Shown here one piece after another: positions 49,001 to 60,384 of a stretch of DNA of 64,000 nucleotides (positions are counted from its first letter, which is position 1; each line of letters begins with the position of its first letter). Made by a program: the position numbers and the translations under genes. The notes beneath the pieces were generated by a model. That model did no database searches. It saw nothing but the letters and a program-made list of their open reading frames with translations, and had not been told where the DNA came from. The DNA is taken from contig NC_090780.1 of the NCBI RefSeq assembly GCF_040054535.1, forward strand, positions 12,921,001 to 12,985,000, written 5' to 3'. Source of the stretch: Antennarius striatus. Its lineage: Eukaryota; Chordata; Actinopteri; Lophiiformes; Antennariidae.

Positions 49001-49183
49001 TGATGGTGACATTGTTCACCCGGGCCTCGACCGATCCGGTATGGAAGTCTTAGTTTTGATTCGCATGTTTGATTTGGCAAAAGCTTTACGCTGGATGCCC
49101 TTCCTGATGCAACCCTCTGTATTTATCCGGGCTTGGGACCGGCACAATAAGACATTGGCTTGTGTCCTCTTGCGGCTACATTA
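46096..49183 (-). mobile_element. RTE-clade LINE, copy B (full length, dead)
   Basis: About 3.1 kb on the minus strand, flanked by a 15-base duplication CTTTAACTTTTGATT at 46081-46095 and 49184-49198 (one mismatch). It has the leader, an endonuclease (VVSGYVPQVGCELEEKEKFW, then VIGADFSGHVGAG), RT pieces (VDLEKAYDRVPREE, LHQGSALSPFLFAMVMDRL, MMFADDIVI) and the usual 3' end. The frame is broken at least five times, for example near 48400, 47950, 47450 and 46866. It is clearly the same family as copy A and keeps leader sequence that copy A lost. Confidence 0.92.
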
Positions 49184-49239
49184 CTTTAACCTTTGATTGA
49201 TGGGCATTAAATGATATTTAAGAAAGTAATTAAATTATA

Positions 49240-50853
49240 CTCAAAAAAAATATAAACGCAACACTTTTGTTTTTGCTCCCATTTTTCATAAGATGAACCT
49301 AAAGATCTATAATTCATTCCAGATACACAATATTACCATTTCTCTCAAACATTGTTTACAAATCTGTCTAAACGTGTGATAGTGAGCACTTCTGCTTTGC
49401 TGAGATAATCCATCCCACCTCACAGGTGTACCTCATCAAGATGCTGATCTGACATCATGATTAGTGCACAGGTATACTTTATACTGCCCACAATAAAAGA
49501 CCACCCTGAAATGTGCAGTCTTGTCTCACAGCAAAATACCACAGATGCCACAAGCATTGAGAGAGCGTGCAATTGGCATGCTGACAGCAGGAATGTCAAC
49601 CAGATCTGTTGCTCGTGCATTGAATGTTCATTTCTCCACCATTAGCCATCTCCAAAGGCGTTTCAGAGAATATGGCAGTACATCCAACCAGCCTCACAAC
49701 TGCAGACCACGTGTAACCACACCAGCCCAGGATCTCCACATCCAGCAGGTTCACCTCCGAGATCGTCTGAGACCAGCCACTCAGACAGCTGCTGAAACAA
49801 TTGGTTTGCATAACCAAACAATTTCTGCACAAACTGTCAGAAAACGTCTCAGGGAAGCTCAACTGCATGCTCGTTGTCCTCATGGGGGTCTTAACCTGAC
49901 TCCAGATTGTCGCCGTAACAGACTTCAGTGGGCAAATGCTCACATTCGATGAACACGGATGAATCTCAGTTTACATTGTCCAGGGCAGATGGCAGACAGC
50001 GTGTGTGGCATTGTGTGGGTGAGCGCTTTGCCGATGTCAATGTTGTGGATCGAGTGGCCCGTGGTGGTGGTGGGGTTATGGTATGTGCAGACATCTGTTA
50101 TGGATGAAGAACACAGGTGCATTTTATCGATGGCATTTTGAATGCACAGAGATACCGTGATGAGATCCTGAGGCCCATTGTTGTGCCATACATCCATGAA
50201 CATCCTCATGTTTCATCAAGATAATGCATGGCCCCATGTTGTAAGGATCTGTACACAATTCTTGGAAGCTGAAAATGTCCCAGTTCTTGCATGGCCAGCA
50301 TACTCACCGGACATATCACCCATTGAGCGTGTTTGGGATGTGCTTGACCGGCGTATACGACAGCGTGTACCAGTTCCCACGAATATCCAGCAACTTCTCA
50401 CAGCCATTGAAGAGGAGTGGACCAACATTCCACAGGCCACAACTGACAATCTGATCAACTCTATGCAAAGAAGATGTGTTGCACTGCATGAGGCAAATGG
50501 TGGTCACACCAGATACTGACTGGTTCTGAGTCCCCAGACCCCCAATAAAGCAAAAAACAAAAACAAACCCCAACTGCACATTTCAGAGTGGTCTTTTACT
50601 GTGGGCAGTATAAGGTATACCTATGCACTAATCATGATGTCAGATCAGCATCTTGATGTGGTACACCTGTGAGGTGGGATGGATTATCTCAGCAAAGCAG
50701 AAGTGCTCACTATCACACATTTAGACAGATTTGTGAACAATGTTTGAGAGAAATGGTAATATTGTGTATCTGGAATGTATTATAAATCTTTAAGTCCATC
50801 TCATGAAAAATGGGAACAAAAACAGAAGTGTTGTGTTTATATATTTTTTGAGT
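49240..50853 (+). mobile_element. Tc1-like DNA transposon with long inverted repeats (dead)
   Basis: Inverted repeats of about 280 bases (49240-49519 and 50573-50853) differ only at scattered sites. Between them is a Tc1-type transposase. The HTH part runs from ATG 49545 (PQALRERAIGMLTAGMSTRS). The first catalytic Asp is in TDES near 49963, the second in FHQDNAWPH near 50193-50220, and the Glu in SPIERVW 34 residues later, giving DD34E. A deletion with frameshift near 49952 and a stop near 50108 inactivate it. Flanks are TA-rich, consistent with TA target choice. Confidence 0.92.
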
Positions 50854-53042
50854 TAATAAATCAAATTAACGACATTTTTATTTAATTTGATTTAACACTT
50901 TTACTTGTGTATGCAAATGTGATGGTGTATTAAGAAAGAACTATACACTCTTATTAATGGATTGGCAACATTTTTAATTACACTGCTATCAAACAGATAG
51001 ATAGAACACAAAGAGCAATTTCTTTTCCAGCCTGTTAAACATGAACTTGCTCTTACAACTTCATGAAAGCAACACCTTCCATTTTGTAAGCAGTTATAAT
51101 CTATATATGCTTTATAAAATATGTATAATAAGGAAAGGGTAAAGTAATGGTTTCAAACTTCATATGATCAGCTCAAAAACACACACATGACTGCCATTTC
51201 TCTGAAAGATAAATATTTGGATCCGGTGCTGTAGTACCTTTAGCATTGTCAATGTAATTTGTAGCTCTTATCAGTTGAAAATGTTGTTTCCACTGACCTC
51301 AGATGGTCTGACATCTCACCTTACAACACTGAGGGATAAACACCATGACTTCACTGCTGAAAATCATCTGACCTTTGCTGAGGTTTTAACAGGACCAAAT
51401 GCAGTTTGAAGTTAAATGATACAGTGTTGTATCTAAAGAAATAAGTTTATGGTGCATTAAACTAGATAGAGAACACATATACTGTTAGACTGAAAACCAC
51501 AGATTATTTATCCTGGGCAGTCAAAACTGTACCAGAAAACATCTATCAACAAAGAAATACTGTTTAGTACCAAGAGAAAAAAGATGAGGTGGCCAGTTTG
51601 AGAACAACATGCAGTAAATATTAAACAGAGAGAATCTAAAACACTGAACTTTCTCCATTGTGGATCAATAAAGTTTTGTCTTATCTTGATATACAATTTA
51701 AAATAAACTGTGTCTTGTTCAGAAATGTCCTAGTTTATCCTGATGCAGTCTGCTTTCCCCCGGTGTCAGACCATTCAGCTTTGCAGCCACAAGATAAGGG
51801 AATGATCGATTTGTTTTTGCACCACAGACAGACAGTCAGCCTTTTGCTGTTCAAATTGAATTACACAGAACAAGAGAATAAAGATGGAAGGATAAGGGTC
51901 AGAGCTGACAAGAAATGGAAGAAAAGATACTGCCTGGACGTGTAGATAAAGATAACGGAATGATTGAAGGAGGAGAAGAGACGTGATGACAATGTTTGTT
52001 GCTTTCAGAATAAATAATTTAAAAAGTAACCAGTAAATGAACCAGTCCATACACTACTGTAACATCTGCTGCCATCTGTCGGACTGTTTGAGAATTGCAC
52101 ATCCATCCATCCATCCATTAATCCATCCATCCCTACATAACGTTATGAATCATGACCTCATTTGATGACAATGATGGTGTTTTCACTACTGAGTAATTAC
52201 GGGATCTCTGTTATTTTTCTCATGTAATTTAAGTAATTAAGTGCTTATTATTCCTAATAATATGACTTTAGGTTATGATACTGATTAACTGAAATGACCT
52301 GAAAGACAATCTGCTGAACACTGGATCTATGTTACAACACATTATGTGCTGCTTCCACAGGAAGAGATGACTGATAAATTAGACTCACAATAGTGAAATC
52401 AGAATGACATCATCAGTGTTGAATCTAAGTCAGTTATTTGAAAGATACTTAAAAAATTGATTTTATTTAAAAAATATGCATCAGTCACAGCATTAATTTA
52501 GGGACCAAAATCTCTTATACTCCAAAATGATGAATCATTATTACTGATATGTATTGGTTCATGTGTGTGCTGAAATTGTCAGCATTTCCTGCATCTACAC
52601 TGATCACTTCACCAGATGCTCACCTGACATTAACTTTAGCTCCAAATTGTTAGTTATGAAAAAAAAAACTGGTTTTACTGCAGCATCCTGTTTTACTTTT
52701 TGGCCCAGTGGCATCTTATTCATGCCAGTAAAGCATCAAAAAGCAGAGTTTGTTAACCTCATGCAGCTCCGGTAAGTGGTACCATCATTGACTTTCCATG
52801 ACAAGGGTTTTGTTGATCAAAGTAAACAAAATATCCCACAGCCCAAACCCACAATGGGCACACAATTAGAGGGAAAGCTTTAAGACAATGAAAGAAAGCT
52901 GTGGATATTTATTTGGTTAAACTCAGTCACTCTCTTCAAGTTCTTTTTTTTTTTGATATTCAGTGTGGCAGAAAAGAAGATCCCTATCTACAACTTGCAT
53001 GAATACAACAAAAGACCGAAGAACAGTTTCCACAACAAAACA
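50854..53042. other. Intergenic, tmem88b side to nbl1 3' end
   Basis: No gene seen. A small LINE-tail-like string (GTGGATCAATAAAGTTTTGT) lies at about 51660-51695, and an (ATCC)n run lies at 52101-52132. Confidence 0.45.
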
Positions 53043-53048
53043 TTTATT
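53043..53048 (-). other. Candidate poly(A) signal for nbl1
   Basis: AATAAA on the minus strand 430 bases past the nbl1 stop. The implied 3' UTR includes the (TG)n tract at 53202-53340. Confidence 0.5.
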
Positions 53049-53199
53049 GCATAAAATGCTCTTTTTGCTTTAAACCAGATTAAAAGTAAGGATCTCTGAA
53101 TGCACAAAAATACTTGTTTAATCAAAAACAGTGCATATGCTGGCGAGTTTGCAAGAGCCTATTTACATTAGTGTAATCTGATAGTATGACTTGGTGAAA

Positions 53200-53201
<2 letters not shown>

Positions 53202-53278
<77 letters not shown>

Positions 53279-53340
53279 TGTGTGTGTGTGTGTCTGTGTA
53301 TGTGTGTGTGTTTGTGTGTGTCTGTGTGTGCGCGCGCGCG
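53202..53340. repeat. (TG)n microsatellite, imperfect
   Basis: TG units with TATG, TCTG and TTTG variants, ending in GCGCGCGCGC. It is probably transcribed as CA repeats in the nbl1 3' UTR. Confidence 0.96.
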
Positions 53341-53477
53341 CTTATGTGAGAAACATTTGATCATAACGGTAAGCCATACTTTCAAAGTGCCTTCACAAAC
53401 CTACAGACAGGTGCAGAGGATGCAGCGTGGAGGAAACTAAGGAGGTCTGAATGAATCAGCAAGGTCATGACCTTGAC

Positions 53478-53762
53478 CTACCCTCCATCCGATTTTTGCG
53501 GTAGTGTGTGATGCGGAGTGTGCGGGTGAGCGTGCTTAATAGCGGGTGTGTCTGAAGGGGGGAGAGGGTGAGACCGAACGCCGATCAGGGTGTCGAGTAG
53601 GGGCGGAGCGTCCAGGACGTTGTCTGTTGGGTAGAGCTGCATGAGCGCCCCCTCCTGGGCGCCTTCCTTACTACAGGACTGACAGCTGCACTGGAATATC
53701 CTCTCCACCAGTTTATCAACGTGAGGGGATTCTTCACTACCTGGGCACTCCAGAGTCACCTG

Positions 53763-53845
<83 letters not shown>

Positions 53846-55799
53846 TTCCCCACGTTGTTATACACTCAATTTTGTTTTTTTTTATTGTTTTGTTGTAATG
53901 GACAGATTGATGTGCGTAAAATGTGTGTTTAAACATTGACATAATATACAACATAATATACAACCTAACTGTGACCCTCAGCATAGTTATAGCCTTTCTA
54001 CATCTCTACATTACAATTTTTATCTTTTATAATATATTACCCCACATTTCTTATGCTGATTCAGCTTTTTCATCCAGATATTGCATAAGGGCCTAAACAG
54101 GACGGAGTACTATCTTCTTTATGATGGCTACTTTTCTTTGCTTTTTATTTTTTACTTTTCACCAATAAAATTTGCAATGAAATTAGAATATCTACCAGGC
54201 AAATGAACTGTTCCCCAAAGATAAATTTCTCTCTGAAACTTTAGGTGACTTCACCTGCGTTCCCACCCACCGGACCAACGTGGCAGCTTTCCAAACTGCG
54301 TACACCTCACTACAAAGCCTTTGTTGTCTCAAGACTGGATTCCTTTTGGCTGAGAGCGACAACGAACTTCAGAGGAATATAAAATATGAGCTTAGAATCA
54401 CAGAAAACTAAAAAGAATCCCAATAAAAATCTATTCAATAATGTCTCCTTTTATGATGAACATTTTTCATGATGGAAACTTGTGGTTTGAGTTTGACAAA
54501 ATAGTGTTGGAGTGTGTTAGCGCAGTGAAGTGCAATGTGCTATAACTCTCACCACTTCCCACTGTGTCTGGGCAGGCATGCAGGAGTCACAGTGTACCAA
54601 AGACTCGGTCGACTGTGGGAACGTGTTGGGGACACTGTAACTGAAACACTGCCCCAGACAAGCTCTGTGAAAAGAACAGAGTGTATTATTGGTCACACAC
54701 ACCCCATACACTTCAATCACTTGTACAGTTTTCTATCAGAGCCTTGTATCCTCAGACTCTTAACATTAATGTTAGTTTTTCATACAGGTGAGCGCTATCA
54801 TGTCCACTTCTGATTGTAAATGTGATTATGATGAACACGGTGAGAACATGTCCTTCCCCAGACATTATAGTGTTAAATGAAGGCAGCAGCAAGTGAACTT
54901 GTACTGCTCATATTGGGGATTGAAGCTGAAAGAAAATTTTCCCAGAACAAATCAGCTTCTTCAATAGAGGAATAATGTGGTGCTGCTCAATTTTTCCAGT
55001 TTTTTTTCAAATCCCATTAAAACACAAATAGAAACACCAAAGTGACCCTTCTGCCGCGCTTCATCGATGAAGCCTGGCGTCTGTAATGAGTCACATTGCT
55101 GCACTGGTTGACACGTGTCTCATTAACAGCTAAACTGTTGCTGCTGTAAATGCTACCACAGCAATAAATAAGTAGTGGAATAGAGTCTCCATATTTACAC
55201 TATTTACTCTTTATGAGTATTGTTTTCTCATTAATTTTAAATTGTTTCCTCCTATTCGCCTTCACACCATGTAGTCAGTCTTTGATCTTGATTAATTTCA
55301 TGCTTTCATAAACATAGAGCCCAAAACTCTTGTGTAAAGTTGAAAATACAAAAACGTTAATCACTTTAAGTGAAGTTTAAGTAAATGTTTGAAGAAAATA
55401 CTAAATAACAAGCAAAAACACATCAATGTGGAAGGTTAGGCTGAAGTTGCCTAATCTGTGCTCTGGGCGGCACTTTGATAGCGTCAGTGGAAACTGCAAG
55501 AGGCATCAGCCAGAGGATTAAACTTATTTACACCTACACATTTCCGGATGATTCACTTTGTTCTGCTGCCTTTACAGATTATCAGACGTGGAGGGGGAGG
55601 GAGACAGGGAGGGCCTTCATCCTGACCTGTTTTGAATAGAGCGAGGCTGACATCCCGTGTGCCCGACTATCTGTGTGATGTTCTTGGCTTCACACCAGGC
55701 GCTCTTGTCAGGGAACAGCGCCAGGCGGTTGATGTGTGCAGGCGGTGCTGCTGAACACAGTGCAAACAGTGTGCAGCAGATCTGAATCCTCTGCCACAT
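53478..55799 (-). CDS. nbl1: Neuroblastoma suppressor of tumorigenicity 1 (DAN), three coding exons
   Basis: The coding exons are 55627-55799, 54553-54664 and 53478-53759 (phases 2 and 0), giving 188 aa. Human NBL1 is about 181 aa. A signal peptide ([17 protein letters not shown]) leads to the DAN cystine-knot domain: [58 protein letters not shown] and FQCSCQSC. A His/Pro-rich tail ([10 protein letters not shown]) echoes the mammalian one. DAN is a secreted antagonist that binds BMP/GDF ligands. The knot cysteines appear complete and there is one sequon (NIT). The ATG lies 8 bases into its exon (acceptor at 55807), so the leader is in an upstream exon. The next gene upstream is micos10, as in mammals. 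Confidence 0.96.
53763..53844. repeat. (CA)n microsatellite at the nbl1 last-intron acceptor
   Basis: About 40 CA units on the plus strand, read as (TG)n in the transcript, directly before TGAACAG and the last coding exon. Confidence 0.98.
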
Positions 55800-57059
55800 G
55801 ACTGCACCTAAAGTGGCAGAAAACCACAGCGTGTTAGCGCTCTGTTAACCGTGTTCCAGACAAAACCACTCTCTTAAAGGGCAGTCACAAAAGCTGTTCA
55901 TGTGTTTGGATATCTCATGGTCAGATGTTTTACTTTCCGTATCCCTTCAGCTTCAGGTCGTGTACCTCCTGGTGATCCATGAAAGCAACACTTTCTCTGC
56001 TTCATATTTTTCCCATTTAATATGCTTAGCTCATAAATATAAAACAACTAACTGGCACCAGCGTCACAGTCAAAATAGTTCTGGAAATATACAGTACAAT
56101 TCATTAATGTTTTGATTTACAGCACAATGTAGTTTTGTCAGTAAATTACTGAACATGATCAACAGTATGTGAGTTGTATCTGATTACATTACAGATACAG
56201 TGAATACTCTGTATTTAATGACTATGAAAGCAAACTAATGGTGCGGTGTTGGACTGAGGTCCAGCATCTGTCTGGTTTGACCAGTCACAGCTCAACTCCA
56301 GAGGGATCACACCTTCATTCCTACTGGATCATATAGCCTACAAGGGCTGGGCTTTGAACAACTGACCTTCCAGTAAGTGTATGTGGTCTCTAGTTTAATT
56401 AATAATTAAAAGCAAGGAAAATCATCTCTCAGTTTCTGCCATCATTTTGACTCTTAGATGGAGAATAATTATTTATTCCTATCACTCAGGTTGAGTTATC
56501 TCCACAGCTGTGGACCCTGAGCAGGTCACAAGCCCGTTCCTACTTCACTCTCAGCTCCCATACTTTTCTTTCACCTCCCCACCATGCTCTGCTGTCTTCA
56601 GTTAACTTTATGGACTATTCCTGGAAATACTGACATTCCATTTAAGAGCTGCAGTCAATACTATTTCTCTCAGATTGAATTTTGCTTCAAGCATGTCACA
56701 GCGTGACATTTCTACAGCAAAAAGTTGTTTTACAAATAAAAGTTTGTGAAGGCCAAATATCTGCTCCACCTGAGTCTCAAGGCCTGTCTTGTCCTCTGCT
56801 CTGCTTCACTATTCTTTAAAAATACCTTGAGCAGTCACGTAATTTACAACCTACTAAATCGTTTTCTCGTGTTGCTTATAAAAAAAAAATTAAAAAAAAT
56901 AAAAAGTGTGCAGCAGGTCACCCACGTCGACTTCTTCACGCACTTTTCAGCACTTCCATATGCTGGTGCCACAAACAGCCTCGTCTCCACGCAGCAGATG
57001 GAGGAGAATAAAGGGGATGTGCTGCTGTGAGGAGGAAGGACTTCATTTAAGAATATCGA

Positions 57060-58130
57060 TCATTGCTGACAAACTTCAAAAGCACAGACTCTACCGACCG
57101 AGCGCCCCGCGGCAAACTGGAACCCGCGTCTGTAACGCGTCACACCGACGGCTTGGTTGTGCTTTCAACTGCAGTTGAAGTGCGTCGTGACGCAGACTTG
57201 ATCCACGACACGTTACATCTGCCTCTGAATATGTTCGTGTGTTACCGCCATGTGTCTGATCGGGTCATTTTAAAAGCCACATTAAAGTACGCCATGTCAC
57301 TCACGACGCGTTTAGCGCCTGATCCAAGCTGCGGACGCGTCAATCATTTAAAAAAAAAAAAAAATTACATTAATGTCACTCCCATTTTAATCGTTCATGC
57401 GTTATGCGATTCACCCGGGTTTTTTTGGTTTTTTTTGGTTTTTTAAAAAATCGACATAATGTTACACATAAAGAGTAGTTACAAACTTCAACATGCTTAA
57501 AAAAGCGGATGGAAAGTAAAGGTTGGAACAATAAAGTGATGCAAATTAGCTCTGGAATGATGATTACTAACTTTCAGCATCGTACTGATAGAGTTACCTG
57601 TCAAACTAATGAGCAGTAATAAAGTACTCTCGGGGTAACGAGCAGTAACAGCGGATGTGGACCCTTACCAGCGCTCAACCAGCCCGAGGAGGAACAGCCA
57701 GGAGAACCGAGCGCCGCGCAACGATCGCGCTGAGCTGAAAGCCCGTCACTGGAAGCTGGACTCCGGCTCCGACACGCACAGGATGCGGGCTGTGCCGTCG
57801 GATATTACAAGGAAAATGTGAGCACTTCGTGTGCGACGAGGATAAATCCAGGCCCACTCTGTCATAAAACAGTTACATCATCCTAGAAGAAAAAAAGAGC
57901 CGTCCGTGCGTCGGGGAGGATGAGGAGATGAGTAGGTAACGAGGGCTATCTCATCTCTTGAGTCCATCAGCTCCGAGCTGTCCCTCCCCTTTGTTCTCCC
58001 CCCGTCCAGTGTTCGATTCCCCTGCAACTCCACTCCAAACACTATCCAAGTTGTTGCCTTTTGTTGGAGAACTCTGGGGTGAGGCGCGGTTGAGCCCAAA
58101 CACTGGGGTCCCGCTGCGCAGAGTGAAAAT
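57060..58130 (-). promoter_or_regulatory. nbl1 CpG-rich promoter and 5' non-coding exon
   Basis: CpG-dense sequence at 57080-57330 and 57660-58110. A donor (AGCGCTG, then GTAAGG) at 57669 would end a leader exon that joins the acceptor at 55807. The start site is upstream of 57669 but not resolved. A poly-A run (57349-57363) and T-rich run (57420-57445) separate the two CpG-rich parts. Confidence 0.55.
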
Positions 58131-60232
58131 GGAGAGGGAAAGAAACTGCTGGGAAAGTTTCAACATTTACTCAAAGTAGGCAATGTAGGAGTCAGACAGG
58201 AAGGGATTTACTGAAGAAAAGTAAATATAGCAGGAACAAACAAATACTTGACGATCATACCTTAACTTTGGAGATACATCTGGCTTTTTTTTTTTTTTAC
58301 CCGCATGTGATTTTAGATTTTGAAATAACAGTAAGATAAGGCAATGTAACAGATGAACAGCTGATTCATGTTCTTCCCTGTCTTAACATTGAGGTTTAAA
58401 TCACTCAAAACGCAGGTTATTTAACCAGAAACGATTGTCAATCTTATGTCAAACAAGTCTGAAGATGAGTTTGGCGTGAAAGCACTGTCACCCTTAGGAG
58501 TTAAAGTCTGAAGGGATAAATGTTTCCTTGTTTTGATGGCAAGTAAGTAGCCTCCATAAAAATCAAATTTAAATGGAAAGAAACAAGGGGGAATATTCGT
58601 GGCAATCTACAGTAATTGAATGTGGTTTCAGTTTGGTGGTACAAATTGTTGCTGTCAGGCACAAATATTTGTGTCTTCTGTGGTTCAAACCTTGAAAGAG
58701 CAGCTCAAAGATGAGGGAAAAGTCTTCGAAAGAACATTTTCACACGCACAATATGTGACTCTGGTATATTAATGATTGTTATACACCAAATTACACAACA
58801 GCAAAATAGTCACACAAGTTCACCTAAAAAATCTGTGTGCACAGGAATACATTTCTCATCATAATCTAATAGCATGAATATCACAGAGAGCGTGATTCTA
58901 TGTTGGTGCATCCACTTTTGATGCATTGGATTGTAGTCATCTGATGTAACATCGTCACCACTGGATCTGTACATGTATTTGAATCAGTTAATAAAGTTAG
59001 ATTTTGGTGTTACTCTTTACTTTCGTGAAATTCTGAGTAATTCTTTGCAGAAATAGTTGTGACTGATCTGTGTGGCCTATAGATTAAACAACTCAGTCAA
59101 CAACTCATGAGTTATGTTTGATAAAATAGTCATAACCACTTTCTGCTGCAAATGAGGAAAAAACTCCCACAATAATCCCCTCTGAAAATTGAACAGTTGC
59201 ATCAGAAGGATTCACACCTTAACTGTCCTGTAGGGTTTGGTAAATGAGCTTAGCTCAGGGTCGTTGAATTGACCGATCGATCGTTACGATCGTCGTCTGA
59301 TACTTATGATTCATCACAGAAGAGACTTTTCAGACAAGTACCAACAGGTGAGATCCACAGCTTCAGCTGCCCTCTGACACTTCAGCTGTCACTCGTCAAC
59401 CTAACCCTCCTCCACACACACACATTTCTGCACTTCATCCAACCAATGCCTCCTTCCTTACAGGTGTTCAGGCTGTCTTATGTCTAAAAGCACCCCTATC
59501 TGTTCATGCTTCACTGGCAAACAAATATTTTAATGGACAAGGGACGAGTGACATGGCTCAAATTCTGACACAGGAAAACTGCTGCAGTGATGAAGAGGGA
59601 AAATATGTGTGTGATGTGAAGTGTTTTCTCTGATGTTCAAGTTTAGTCCATGTGTTCCATTCAGGGTGCAAAGTACAAAACTCACCTGTTTGTAATAAGA
59701 TCACGCTCCAGTCCAGAAATGGCATTTCTCTGCATTCCACAGATTCTGCTTCACCAGGGGGCTGGATTAATGTTTTTGTGCACACCTCTTCAACAAGGAT
59801 CGTGTAACTTCATGTAAGTGATCAATTACACTCAAAAACTATCTGCTGCTTCAACTCCCTGTGATAAAAAGAGTCTTAGCTAAAAAAAAACACACCTCGT
59901 AACTTAAAGTAGGACTTTGGAGCATGAAATACTGCGTGTATATGCTTGTTATAGGAAACGTACAACTATAAATGGGAATATCTTTCCATCTCTCTCTCTT
60001 AACAATACCATTAGTCTTTCACAACGGTATTTGCTTCGGTCCATCTTCTGTGTAACGTTTCTTCCTCCCACTCGCTAACAAGGCTGCAGATGCTGGACCT
60101 GGCCCTCATTCCAAAACAGCAGGCATTCGAGTGTCCCAGCTCATTAAGACACAAAATCACCTCCCACCCCAAACCACATTTCATCTTTTCAAACACGCAC
60201 AGAAAAACAGAAAACCAGTTTTCCATAATTAC
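58131..60232. other. Intergenic, nbl1 to micos10
   Basis: About 2 kb of AT-rich sequence between two genes on the same strand. No gene or repeat family is recognised. Confidence 0.45.
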
Positions 60233-60238
60233 TTTATT
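60233..60238 (-). other. Candidate poly(A) signal for micos10
   Basis: AATAAA on the minus strand about 150 bases past the micos10 stop codon. Confidence 0.5.
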
Positions 60239-60384
60239 AAATACGCCCTCCATGCCCATTCGATAAACATAATGTTGATATTGTCCAACATTAGTGTCTG
60301 GACAGAAATGAGCAGCAACATAACAAGGACAACACACAAAAGACATTCAAAAATTCATTGGAAATCCTCATTTTTAGTCCTTCA

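Noticed and set aside
55058-55073. 16-base perfect palindrome in an nbl1 intron
   Set aside because: Real but short; palindromes of this size are expected by chance in a window this long.
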